Source: Elusimicrobia bacterium RIFOXYA12_FULL_51_18 | GTDB taxonomy: Bacteria > Elusimicrobiota > Elusimicrobia > Elusimicrobiales > UBA9959 | Assembly: GCA_001800245.1 (NCBI GenBank) | Contig: MGVA01000028.1 | Span: forward strand, 22,678 to 86,677 | Direction: 5' to 3' | Length of the DNA stretch: 64,000 nucleotides | Shown here: in pieces, positions 35,244-44,300 of the stretch | Layout of the letters: each line of letters opens with the position of its first letter | Position numbering within the stretch: the first letter of the stretch is position 1 | Notes under the pieces: model-generated | The model's input: only the letters and a program-made list of their open reading frames with translations | What the model was told of the DNA's origin: nothing | The model's database searches: none | Translations under genes and position numbers: made by a program

Positions 35244-35810
35244 ATGATTCCTAATATATATTCTTCTTCCGCGGGATGGATAGAGGTTGTCTGCGGAAGC
35301 ATGTTTTCCGGCAAGACCCAGGAGCTTATACGCCGTCTGAAGCTGGCCAGCATCGCCAGGCAGAAGGTACAGGTTTTTAACTCACACCTGGATGTGCGCT
35401 ATTCTAGGGAGCACCTGGTCTCGCACGACAAATCCACGCTGGCCGCCAAGCCGGTAAAGACCGCTAAAGAAATACTTAAGGAAGTGCTGCCGGAAACGCA
35501 GGTGGTGGGAATAGACGAGGCGCATTTCTTTGGCGAAGAAATAGTGGAAGTGGCACAGAAGCTGGCCGATTCCGGTAAAAGGGTTATAGTAGCCGGTCTG
35601 GACCAGGATTACCGCGGTGAGCCTTTCGTCAATATGGCAAAGCTTATGGCGGTTTCCGAGTTCGTAACCAAAAACCTGGCCATCTGCATGGTCTGCGGAA
35701 ATCCGGCGCATTTCAGTCAGCGCCTGACGGACAGTTCTAAGCGCATAGAAGTCGGTTCCGGGGACAAATACGAGGCCCGTTGCCGCAAATGTTTTACGCC
35801 GGAGAAATAA
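35244..35810 (+). CDS. tdk: Thymidine kinase
   Basis: A 188-residue type II thymidine kinase. P-loop 'GSMFSGKT' at 18-25, 'GIDEAHFF' with catalytic Glu92, lasso-loop zinc cysteines at 148, 151, 180 and 183 ('CMVCGN', 'CRKCF'), and the thymidine-binding 'GDKYEARC'. It salvages thymidine to dTMP. An AGGGGAG motif lies before the ATG. Confidence 0.97.
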   Translation: MIPNIYSSSAGWIEVVCGSMFSGKTQELIRRLKLASIARQKVQVFNSHLDVRYSREHLVSHDKSTLAAKPVKTAKEILKEVLPETQVVGIDEAHFFGEEIVEVAQKLADSGKRVIVAGLDQDYRGEPFVNMAKLMAVSEFVTKNLAICMVCGNPAHFSQRLTDSSKRIEVGSGDKYEARCRKCFTPEK

Positions 35811-35897
35811 GGATAGTCGATGGCGGGCGGTAGATAGTGGTTGGGGTAGAACACATTGTCCCCCTCATTCTGCCTCCTGACAACCAACAATTCTTCT

Positions 35898-36392
35898 ATG
35901 TACCGTTCAGACAAATCAATCAATCCGCTGCTTTTCCCTAAACTTTTCAATCTCGGGGTTCGGCTTGATTACGGCAACCGCTGGCTTAAATTGGCCGAGG
36001 TTATGCCCTGGGACAAGCTGGATGAGATCTATAGCCGTTATTTTTCACTTGGGCAGGGCCGCCCCGCCAAGGATTCCCGGCTTATTTGCGGGCTTCTGGT
36101 GGTCAAGCTGGTCAAGAACATGAGCGACGATGACGCCGTGCAGGAGTTCATGGAGAACCCTTACATCCAGGCTTTCTGCGGTTCCGAATACTTCGCCGTG
36201 GAGGATGTTATCAGTTCAAGCGTTCTATCCGAGCGCCGCAAGCGTCTCGGAGAGGATTTCTTCAATTTTTTCGATTCGGAAGTGCCCCGCGTCCTTAAAG
36301 ATTCCAAGGCTTTCCGTCTTAAATCCGCTCCCCGCGAAAAGGCCGGCTTTTTCGGCCGCCTCCTAGATACTGTAAAGAACATCTTTAATTAA
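35898..36392 (+). CDS. Transposase N-terminal (DUF772-like) domain as a stand-alone short ORF
   Basis: A 164-residue ORF (142 bp longer if read from 35856). 'YSLGQGRPAKDSRL'-type sequence ('SLGQGRPAKDSRLICGLLVV') and 'DDAVQEFMENPYIQAFCG' match the N-terminal DUF772 domain of IS5/IS1182-family transposases. The DDE catalytic domain is missing: after 'SSSVLSERRKRLGEDFF' the chain goes into a basic tail and stops before a terminator. No terminal repeats are seen. Either a truncated remnant or a retained DNA-binding gene. The intact frame with normal codon use and a terminator directly after it hint at retention; function unproven. Confidence 0.75.
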   Translation: MYRSDKSINPLLFPKLFNLGVRLDYGNRWLKLAEVMPWDKLDEIYSRYFSLGQGRPAKDSRLICGLLVVKLVKNMSDDDAVQEFMENPYIQAFCGSEYFAVEDVISSSVLSERRKRLGEDFFNFFDSEVPRVLKDSKAFRLKSAPREKAGFFGRLLDTVKNIFN

Positions 36393-36412
36393 TTTCTTAA
36401 TAATACGTAACG

Positions 36413-36450
36413 CCGGGCTTGTTGGCTTTAGCCAAAGCCAGCCAGCCCGG
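36413..36450. terminator. Bidirectional terminator between the transposase-like ORF and tolB
   Basis: CCGGGCTTGTTGGCTTT (36413-36429) pairs with AAAGCCAGCCAGCCCGG (36434-36450): 17 bp with two G-T wobbles and a 4-nt loop. It lies between convergent genes. The flanking sequence has only a short T-run (AAGTTT), so efficiency is uncertain. Confidence 0.65.
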
Positions 36451-36498
36451 TATAAAGTTTCCGGTGGGGTACGGATAAATCCGACGTTGTGCTAGTGT

Positions 36499-37791
36499 TT
36501 ACGGGCTCCAGTTGGGGGTGGAGGTCTTGCCTTTGAGGTCGGTCAGGGAATGGGGGGCCGAGCCGTCCGAGTCCATGATGAAAAGTTCCCGCCTGCCCCG
36601 CCGGGTTGAGGTGAAAGCAATAAACCTGCCGTCGGGCGACCAGGAGGGGTCTTCATTGTCGCCGCTGTTGTTCGTAAGGCGGCGGACCTGGCTGCCGGTG
36701 AGGTCGGTAATGAAAATATTGAGTTTTTCTTTAACGGTTTCCCTGCCGGAGAAGACTATCCACTCGCCGGACGGGGACCAGTTGGGAGAGTCGCACCAGT
36801 TCATGCGGGTGAGCTTGCGCGTTTTCTTCGTCTCCAGGTCCAATACGAAGATCTGCGGATTGCCGGCGCGGTCGGAGATGAAGGCTATCTGCCGCCCATC
36901 CGGGGCGTAGGTCGGTGAAGAACTGACTCCAAAACGGGTCAACAGTTTTTTTAACTCCTTCGTAACGATATTGAGGCTGAAGATATTGGGGTCGTCGCCT
37001 TTAGAGAGGGTCATGACCATGGTCGCGCCGTCGGGCGAGAAGCCGCCGGGAATGTTCAGCCCCTGGAAAGTGGTGAAAGGGCGGATCTTGCCGGCTTTCA
37101 GATCTATCTCGAACATGTCCGGGTTGCCGTAGCGGTAGGTGGTGTAATAGATCCGGGAAGCGTCCTGCGACCACCTGGGAAGGAGCGCGATAGACCGGTC
37201 GTTGGTGAGCTTGACCAGATTCTCCCCGTCATAATCTACGGTGTAGATCTCCGGGGCTCCGGAGGAGTTGTTGGAAAAAGCTATCTTTGAGTGGGCCAGG
37301 CCCTTTCTCCCGGTCACGCGCAGAATGACGTCGTCGGAGAAGAGATGCGCCGCCCTCCGCATCGCGCGCGGTTCGCCCTGGTAGAATTTTTCCAAAATGA
37401 CTTTGCCGCTTTCCAGATCGTGCAGACGCGCGTTAAAGGTCCAGACGGTTTCGCTACGGGAAGCCTTGCCGCTCACCAGCCAGGCGGCGCCGGTTGTTTT
37501 CCAAAATTTCAGGGCCTCCGGCCCGGTGGACAGGTTGGCCGGATTCAAGGGCTCTTCTTTGACCTCGAAATAGCGGGAATACATCAGATCCGCGCGGACG
37601 ATGTCGCGGAACTGTCCGGCGAGTTCAAGGTCTTCGGGTTTGTCGGGCCTGGCCGGGAGGAACATCGCCATGGCCAGCGCGGTTTTTTTATATTCTTTGC
37701 CGGCGGCCAGGCCTATATAAACATCGGTCTGGGCGGCCGCGTTCGCCCAAAAAACGGACAGCAAGAATAACACCGGCGGGATTTTTTTCAT
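36499..37791 (-). CDS. tolB: Tol-Pal system protein TolB
   Basis: A 430-residue periplasmic beta-propeller protein. The ATG complementary to 37789-37791 is chosen because it starts the signal peptide 'MKKIPPVLFLLSVFWANAAA'; an upstream in-frame TTG at 37830 is disfavoured. The N-terminal alpha/beta domain is followed by the WD40-like repeats with 'SWSPDGR', 'IAFTSTRRG', 'NWSPSGEWIVFSGRE' and similar. TolB contacts Pal and helps outer-membrane constriction at division. It is the last gene of pal-cpoB-tolB here; tolQ, tolR and tolA are not in the window. Confidence 0.94.
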   Translation of the reverse strand: MKKIPPVLFLLSVFWANAAAQTDVYIGLAAGKEYKKTALAMAMFLPARPDKPEDLELAGQFRDIVRADLMYSRYFEVKEEPLNPANLSTGPEALKFWKTTGAAWLVSGKASRSETVWTFNARLHDLESGKVILEKFYQGEPRAMRRAAHLFSDDVILRVTGRKGLAHSKIAFSNNSSGAPEIYTVDYDGENLVKLTNDRSIALLPRWSQDASRIYYTTYRYGNPDMFEIDLKAGKIRPFTTFQGLNIPGGFSPDGATMVMTLSKGDDPNIFSLNIVTKELKKLLTRFGVSSSPTYAPDGRQIAFISDRAGNPQIFVLDLETKKTRKLTRMNWCDSPNWSPSGEWIVFSGRETVKEKLNIFITDLTGSQVRRLTNNSGDNEDPSWSPDGRFIAFTSTRRGRRELFIMDSDGSAPHSLTDLKGKTSTPNWSP

Positions 37792-37855
37792 CTGGCTGTG
37801 GAGTCGTACAAAGGGAAATATGAAACGCAAATAATTAAAATTTATTTCCCACGCT

Positions 37856-38614
37856 TTATTCCGCCTTATGGGCTTTGGGTTTTGCTTCCGTCTTGGCGGG
37901 TTGTTTTAGTTTGGAGATATAGACCTTGGCCGTGGAGGCTTCCTGCGACTTGGGATAGTCCCGCGTGATGGACTCCAGATATTTCAGGGCCTCGGCTTTC
38001 TTGTCTTCCGGGAATTTGAGTATTGACAGTGCGTATTTCAGCCTGGCCGCCGGGACCCGGGAAGATCTCGGGAATTTATCCAGGATCATGGCGTAGCTGA
38101 GCGCGGCATCCTGCCATTTTTCCTTGAGGTAAAGCGATTCTCCGAGATAGTAATAGGCGTTTTCAGCCTGATCTCCGCCCGGGAACTTGGACAGATAAGC
38201 TTTGAAGCCGGTCCCCGCGCCGTCGAAGTTATTGTTGAGAAACGCGTTGTAGGCGTCGTTATAGAGCTTGGCGGGCAACAGGGCCGATTCCACGTCTTCC
38301 TGCTGTTTTTTTATGCTGGCTCCGATGGCGTTGACGCGCTTGTTCATCATGGCGTCCAGTTCATCAAGGCGGCCCGAAAGACGGGCCATCTGAGAGGTGA
38401 TATCTTTAAGGGTTTCGGAGAAGGCATTTAAGCTGGTGGAAAGGGAATCTATCTTTACCGCCAGGTCAGCCTGGTTCTTCTGCATATTGTTTATATTGGT
38501 GTTCAGGTCGTCCATCTGGCTCTGCATCTGGAGCATGTCCTGTTGTGTGGCCACGCAGCCCCATAGCGGGGAGAACGCGGCAAAGACGGCGGCGATTTTA
38601 AAAAATTTTCTCAT
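37856..38614 (-). CDS. cpoB: Cell division coordinator CpoB (YbgF)-like lipoprotein with TPRs
   Basis: A 252-residue protein. The signal peptide ends in 'LWGC' with Cys20, so lipidation is likely, unlike the soluble CpoB of E. coli. A coiled coil (about 25-115, rich in heptads such as 'QMDDLNTNINNMQK') precedes TPR repeats ('LYNDAYNAFLNNNFDGA', 'AENAYYYLGESLYLKEKWQDA'). CpoB links peptidoglycan synthesis to Tol-Pal constriction. Six bases separate it from the pal stop, consistent with one operon. Confidence 0.9.
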   Translation of the reverse strand: MRKFFKIAAVFAAFSPLWGCVATQQDMLQMQSQMDDLNTNINNMQKNQADLAVKIDSLSTSLNAFSETLKDITSQMARLSGRLDELDAMMNKRVNAIGASIKKQQEDVESALLPAKLYNDAYNAFLNNNFDGAGTGFKAYLSKFPGGDQAENAYYYLGESLYLKEKWQDAALSYAMILDKFPRSSRVPAARLKYALSILKFPEDKKAEALKYLESITRDYPKSQEASTAKVYISKLKQPAKTEAKPKAHKAE

Positions 38615-38620
38615 ATTGTT

Positions 38621-39163
38621 TTATTTTGTCTGCGTCTTTACTTTGGTGTCGGCTTTTCTGTTTTTTGCCCAGCAGTCTTCGGTTTCATCTTCGCAGACGG
38701 GTTGTTCCTTGCCGTAGGAGATGGTGCCTATGGCGGATTCAGGCACGCCCAGGCGGGTATAATAGTCACGGACTTCCTTGGCTCTTTTTTGGCCCAGGGC
38801 TAAATTATACTCCACGGTCCCGCGGCTGTCGCAATGGCCTTCCACCAGAACGGTCCATTCCTTGTGGGTTTTTATGGTTTCCGCGTTCTTTTGCAGGGTT
38901 TTGCGGGTTTCATCGGAAAGGCCGTACATGTCAAAGTCAAAATATATTGGCTGAATGGTGTCCTGGGAGACGAACTCTCCGCCGCGGATATCTCCCTCGG
39001 TGTTCATATTGTCGGCGATGGTCAGGTCTGGGTTGGCTGAGGTGTCGGTGGTTAGGTCGATTTTTAAATCGTCTGAATTCCTTACGGTTTTTTTATTGCA
39101 GGAAACCGCGGCCAGCGCAATAAAAACGGAAAGAGAGCTTATTAGTAGTGTCTTTATCTTCAT
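38621..39163 (-). CDS. pal: Peptidoglycan-associated lipoprotein Pal
   Basis: A 180-residue lipoprotein with lipobox 'LAAVSC' (Cys22), a linker of about 45 residues, and an OmpA-like domain: 'IYFDFDMYGLSDET', 'VEGHCDSRGTVEYNLALG' (peptidoglycan-binding Asp and Arg in the family pattern) and 'WAKNRKAD'. It tethers the outer membrane to peptidoglycan and binds TolB. GGAGG is positioned before the ATG, and a promoter is predicted in the gap to menA. Confidence 0.95.
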   Translation of the reverse strand: MKIKTLLISSLSVFIALAAVSCNKKTVRNSDDLKIDLTTDTSANPDLTIADNMNTEGDIRGGEFVSQDTIQPIYFDFDMYGLSDETRKTLQKNAETIKTHKEWTVLVEGHCDSRGTVEYNLALGQKRAKEVRDYYTRLGVPESAIGTISYGKEQPVCEDETEDCWAKNRKADTKVKTQTK

Positions 39164-39191
39164 GTCGTATCCTCCAACCTTTCTAAATACC

Positions 39192-39220
39192 CCTATAATC
39201 TATAAAAAAAACAGGCTCAA
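39192..39220 (-). promoter_or_regulatory. Promoter of pal-cpoB-tolB
   Basis: On the minus strand: TTGAGC (complement of 39215-39220), a 17-bp spacer and TATAGG (complement of 39192-39197), followed by GGAGG and the pal ATG. It suggests the Tol-Pal genes can be expressed separately from menA upstream. Confidence 0.5.
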
Positions 39221-39264
39221 TACAAATGCCGGCAGCCCTAAAGTTGCGGAATGGAAGTCATATC

Positions 39265-40152
39265 TCACTGGAAAAGCGGCGCAGTTCGAAGATCTCCGCA
39301 AATAAGCGGCTGGATCCAGAGTCCGGCGGAAAAAAGTACGCCGAAGATCGTGACAAATCCGGCGGTTTTTTTGACCAGCGGCGATAAATCCGCGGCGGCG
39401 GCCATGGCATCCAACTTAAGGGCGAATGGGATGGAAGCCGCGGTGAAAACAGCCGGCCACAGCCCGCTGAGCAAAGCGAACGCGTAGGGAGTGAATAAAA
39501 TTATCCGATAAAATGTCCTTGATCTCTCCCGGCCCAGCAGTCCCGCCAGGGTTTTTATTCCCGCGCCGCGATCAGAGGAAAAGTCTCGCATATTATTGGC
39601 ATGGAGGATGGCTGTTATCAATAGTCCTACCGGTACCGAGGCCCACAGAGCTTCCGCCAGTATCCGGCCTGTCTGGATCAGCGCCGTGCCGGAGACAATG
39701 AGCGGGCCGAAGGCGAAAAAAATTCCCAGATCGCCAAGCGCCCTGTATTTGTAACTTATGTTTCCCGCGGTGTAAAACCAGGCCAGCAAAAAACCGGACG
39801 CTCCCAATGCCAACAGCAGCGGTAGGCGATGTTTCAGCGAGAGATAGACGCCTATGGCGGCCGCTGCGGCGAAAAGCGCGAAGGTGAGTCTGAGCGCGGT
39901 GAGCGGGGTCAGCAGTCCGTCCACCAAAGCCCGGTCGTCGGAAAAGCCGGGTTTATCCACTCCGTTCCTGAAATCAAAATAAGTATTGGCGAGATTGGCG
40001 GCGGAATGGACGGCCAGAGCGGCCGTAAGGGTAAGAGCGAAATCAGCCCAGGAAAAAGCCACGTAATTATGCGAAACCACCGAACCGATTATTACCGGCA
40101 CTATCGAAGCCGGCCAGGAATAAGCCCTGAAAATTATAAAAAAATTTTTCAT
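39265..40152 (-). CDS. menA: UbiA-type prenyltransferase, probably MenA (dihydroxynaphthoate polyprenyltransferase)
   Basis: A 295-residue polytopic membrane protein with about eight helices. The first Asp-rich motif is 'NLANTYFDFRNGVDKP' and the second 'NNMRDFSSDRGAGIKTLA', both typical of MenA-like UbiA enzymes. It attaches a polyprenyl chain to 1,4-dihydroxy-2-naphthoate in menaquinone synthesis. Directly upstream on the same strand lies the polyprenyl diphosphate synthase that would supply its substrate. No other men or mqn gene is in the window; an alternative quinone substrate cannot be excluded. Confidence 0.9.
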   Translation of the reverse strand: MKNFFIIFRAYSWPASIVPVIIGSVVSHNYVAFSWADFALTLTAALAVHSAANLANTYFDFRNGVDKPGFSDDRALVDGLLTPLTALRLTFALFAAAAAIGVYLSLKHRLPLLLALGASGFLLAWFYTAGNISYKYRALGDLGIFFAFGPLIVSGTALIQTGRILAEALWASVPVGLLITAILHANNMRDFSSDRGAGIKTLAGLLGRERSRTFYRIILFTPYAFALLSGLWPAVFTAASIPFALKLDAMAAAADLSPLVKKTAGFVTIFGVLFSAGLWIQPLICGDLRTAPLFQ

Positions 40153-40205
40153 GATCGTCCGCTTTCCCCGGTATGGAGGCTTCCGAACTTGATTTTCTTC
40201 CAGCT

Positions 40206-41168
40206 TTATTTTGTTCTGGAGGACAGGGCGTAGATATAGTTTTTAAATGTGCCGGCTGCCGCCCGCTCCGGCAGGCGCGCGATTTCCTTTTCAAGGGAAC
40301 GCATCTTTTCCGCGGCGATCGCGCGGGCGCCGGCGCAGAAGCCGTTCTTTTTTACAAGGTCGGCTATGCGCAGCGCGGGCGCCAGGTTCCCGCTTAAGTC
40401 GGTTTTTAATGACGTCAGCTCCGCTTTTATCTCCACGGCGAAGCGAGGGTCGTTCAAGGCGAGTATCAGGGGCAGGGTTGTTCTGCCTTCGGTGATGTCC
40501 TTTAGCGCGTCTTTGCCCGTTTGGCCGGCTTCGCCCTCAAAATCCAGCACATCGTCCGTGATCTGGAAAATAACTCCGGTTTCCCTGCCGATCGTCCCGC
40601 AGACCTCGTAGAGTTCCGGTTTTTTGGCCATATGGCAGGCGGTAAGAGCGCACCAGCGGAAAAGTTCCCCGGTCTTAAGCTGCAGAATGCGCTCCGCCTC
40701 CGCGGCCGAGGTGTTTTTATAACGGAGATTCTCTTCTAGGAGCGCCCCCTCGGTCATTCTGCGCACCGCCCTTACCAGGCTGCCGGGCGTGTCGGGGGTT
40801 ATTTTTACGGCGTAATCAAAAGCGAAAGATACCACCATGTCTCCCACCAGAATGGCGGTATTGATCCCCAGGCTTTCATTCAGGGTGGGGAGGCCGCGCC
40901 TGAGCGCCGCCCGGTCTATACAATCGTCGTGCAGCAGCGAGGCGGTGTGGATCAGCTCGGCCGCGGCGCTTATGCGTTCAGCCGTGCCGCGTTCAAGGCC
41001 CAGAGCGTCTCCGAATAAAAGCGTGAAACGCGATCTTACGGCTTTCCCCATGAAATTAAAACTGGTTTTTTCGTGGTCGTAAACCGCTTTATCCACGCCG
41101 TCCAAAAGCGCGTTTATGTCCCGGTTTATGCGGGCTAGAGATTCGTCAAGGGAGCGGAGTTTGTCCAT
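40206..41168 (-). CDS. Polyprenyl (octaprenyl/heptaprenyl-type) diphosphate synthase
   Basis: A 320-residue trans-prenyltransferase. The ATG complementary to 41166-41168 is used; the frame stays open for another 255 bp upstream but that extension has no family similarity and overlaps the divergent gene. The first Asp-rich motif 'DDCID' is at 81-85 and the second 'DDVLD' at 205-209. 'GKAVRSRF' replaces the usual GKRLRP. It elongates farnesyl or geranylgeranyl diphosphate to make the quinone side chain, fitting its position before menA. Chain length cannot be read reliably. Confidence 0.92.
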   Translation of the reverse strand: MDKLRSLDESLARINRDINALLDGVDKAVYDHEKTSFNFMGKAVRSRFTLLFGDALGLERGTAERISAAAELIHTASLLHDDCIDRAALRRGLPTLNESLGINTAILVGDMVVSFAFDYAVKITPDTPGSLVRAVRRMTEGALLEENLRYKNTSAAEAERILQLKTGELFRWCALTACHMAKKPELYEVCGTIGRETGVIFQITDDVLDFEGEAGQTGKDALKDITEGRTTLPLILALNDPRFAVEIKAELTSLKTDLSGNLAPALRIADLVKKNGFCAGARAIAAEKMRSLEKEIARLPERAAAGTFKNYIYALSSRTK

Positions 41169-41195
41169 AGCAAAAACATATTTTAGCATAAATGA

Positions 41196-41210
41196 ATTAT
41201 TATATAATTG
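41196..41210. promoter_or_regulatory. AT-rich -10-like region between divergent genes
   Basis: The near-palindromic ATTATATAAT offers TATAAT-type -10 boxes on both strands, midway between the prenyl synthase start and the DUF4175-like gene. No good -35 is seen on either strand. The rest of 41169-41392 is non-coding, with a small GCGG-aa-CCGC hairpin. Confidence 0.3.
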
Positions 41211-41392
41211 GCCTTGCGGAACCGCGTGATTATTGAGGGGCGGATGTAAAAAATGCGGATATCGTGCGATAAATTGTAAATCGCGCTTATGGTTTAACCT
41301 TAAATTCCGTGCGCACAAAATAGCGCTGAACTTGGCGAGTAACGTGCTTAAAGCGTATTTAAAAACATGTCCCAATCGGTTTGAGCGTTGAA

Positions 41393-44300
41393 ATGAGAGA
41401 ATATTCCACACTTCATAATCCACTCGCTCCTGGGTTGAAAAAATTGAACGCCTGGCGCGCCGTATGGTTCTGCCTGCGGTCCGCCGGTGTTCTGCTTGAG
41501 TGCCTGACCGCCGCTTTGTGGCTGGCCTCCGCCACGGCGGGGGCGGTTCTCCTGTTCGGTATGACGCGGGAGCAGCGGCTCCTGTTTACGGCTTTTTCCG
41601 CCGCCTGGCTGCTCTGGAGATTGTCCGCCGGCCTTGCCGATTTTCTGCCGGATCTGCGATTAAGGCGCTTTTCCGTCCTCGCAGAGGCCGCCCTTCCAAA
41701 GTTAAAAGGCCGTCTGTTGTCCGCCCTGGATTTGTCTGCGGGCGCTCTTTGCGCCGGAGCCTCCCCGGCCTTCGCGCGGCGCCATCTTGAGGATGCCGCG
41801 GAGCTGCTTAAAGAAGCGCCGTTCCCCGGTTTTATCTCCTTTAAAAGCGTTTTTACTCCGGCGCGTCTGGCCGGGCTGGCATCGGGTCTTTGCGCCGCCG
41901 CCGTGATCGCCTGGAGCGATCCGCAGACGTTCTACTGGTCTCTGCGCCCGTTGTCCCTGCGTCCCTTGGAGGATGTGATGGACATAAAACCCGGAGACGC
42001 CGGGATCATGCGGGGCCGCCCTTTCAGGATAGAAGCGGTTTTTAAAAACGGCGGCGAAGGCGAGCCTGAATTGTTCCTTAGTGCGGGGGAAAACGTTGCT
42101 GCGGTTCCCAACCGCGGTCCACTCTCCAGGAAAGCGGGTTATCCCGGCGCCGCCTGGAGCAGGGGTTTCATGACCGGGGCAGGTTCCGGACACTTCGTTT
42201 ACGCGGGCGTTTCCCTGGAGTCGGATCTGGCCTACCGCCTGAAATATAAAGAACTGCAAAGTTCGGTTTATCGTCTGAGGGTGGTAGAACCTCCGGCGCT
42301 CAAAGATATCCTTTTTTCGGTGATGCCTCCGGTCTATACCGGTGAAAAGAGTTCAAGTTTCCAGTATCTGCCTTTCGAAAGCGCGGTTCTTGCGGGGAGC
42401 CTTATCACTGTTTCCGGCGCCGCGGCCGGGAAGCCGTTTTCGGCGGCCTTAATATTCGACGGCGCGGGGGAAATGCCTCTTCGGGCCGCCGGCGGGCGGT
42501 TAAAGGCGGAGTTTACCGCCGCTGAGAACGTATCGTACAGGCTTTCGCTTAAAACGGCGGATGGGGAAACCGAACCGGACGATCCGCATTTTATCCGGGT
42601 TCTGGCGGACCAGGCGCCGGTAGTGGCGGTGCTTTCTCCGGCGTTTGGCGCCCTGGAGTCCGCGCCGGAGGAAGAAGTGACGGCCGTATATGAAGCCTCC
42701 GACGATATAGGTCTCAGGGAGATACGTCTTCGGAGGAAAGTTCAGTCCGGGGGCAGGCCGGTTGCGGACCTTTCTTTTGACAAAAGCGTTAAGGTCTTTG
42801 CCGAGCTTTCGATGCGGCGCTTTTCCGGAGAGGACGCGCTTGAGCTTTATGACCTGCCCGACGGGGCGGAAGCCGAGTTTGATTTCTCGGCCTGCGACCG
42901 TTCTCCGGCCGCGGTCTGCTCCGTAAGCGGTATCGTCAAGGTCAAGGTCACTGATTTTTCCGCCCGGCACGCTTCGGCCTATGCCGGGCTCGACGCGCTG
43001 AAGAAAGAAGTCGGGGAACTTAAAAACCGGGAGAACGGGATCATCTCGGATCTTGGCGGAAACCGGGTATTTACCGCGGCGGAAATGGCGGCCTATAATA
43101 ATGCCTGGAGGAAAACCGCCGTTTCCGCGGAAAAACTGGGCAAAGAACTTGATCATGACCCTTATCTGGGTTCTGGTACGCTGGCGCGCTTCGAGCTATT
43201 CAAGGAGGATCTGGCTTACGGCGCAAAAACCGCGCAGGAAAAGGCCGTTCCTGAAACTCTCTCGGGCCGGACCGCCCAGGCGGTAAAGACCCATGTGTCT
43301 TTAAGGAATTCGCTGGAGGCCGGTGAGCGCGGCCTTGAGGCCGCCTTGCGTTTTGAAAGCGCCCGCTCCTCAGCGTTCGGTTTTGAAGGGATGGCCAGGA
43401 GCGCTTCGGACATGGCCGGCGAACTTTCCTCCTTCGCCAACGGCTCACAGGACGCATCCGGCGGAGCCCCAGGCGGCGGTAAGGACTGGCGTAAGCTTGA
43501 AAGGACGCTTGAGAAGATAAGCGCCGAGCTTTCACGCATACAGGCCTTGATTAAAGACCGTCCTCCGCGCAAGACTGATGGTAAAACCTTCGTCCTGCCG
43601 GCTGAGAGCGCCCTTGAGGCGGCCGGCGAACTGGCCGCCGCCATAAAAGGCAGAGACGCGGCAAAGGCCTCGGCTCTGGCCGCGAAACTGGCGGAAAAAC
43701 TTTCACAGATGCGGCGGGTGATGGAGGAGTATGCGGCCTATCAGGCTTCCGCGGACGAGGGGCGGGGAGAAGCGGACAAGGCCGCCGAACTGTCCGGCCG
43801 CTGGAAAGCTCTTTATGACGCGCAGAGTGCGGAAACCGCGGCGGGCAGAGAGCTTACTGAAACCTTGCTGGTTAAAATCGAACGGGCGCGTACCAGTCTC
43901 CTCGCGGAATTGTCAAATACCCCGGTGTTGACGGCTAAAAGCCTGGCCGCTGTAAAACAGGAGACGCCGGGCGTTTATCCGGCGGTACAGCGGGCCGAAG
44001 AGAGGTTGAAAGCAAAGGATATGGCGGGCGCGCGCGCGGTTCTTGAGGGCGCGCGCGTAGAACTTATGAAGAGCACCTGCGTTCCCTGCGCCCCGGCTTT
44101 GCGCGCGGCCGAGGCGGAGATCCAAGGCGGGGTTGACCGTATCACCCGGCTGGAATCTGACGCCGCCCTGCTTGAGCCCGCCGCCCTGGCCCCGTTCCTT
44201 TCAGCCGCCGAAAAACAGGAAAGGGTCAGGCAGGAAAGCGCCGCCCTGGCGGCTTTGATAACCGGGAATTATTCAGGCGCGATGGCCGCAAGCCTGATAG

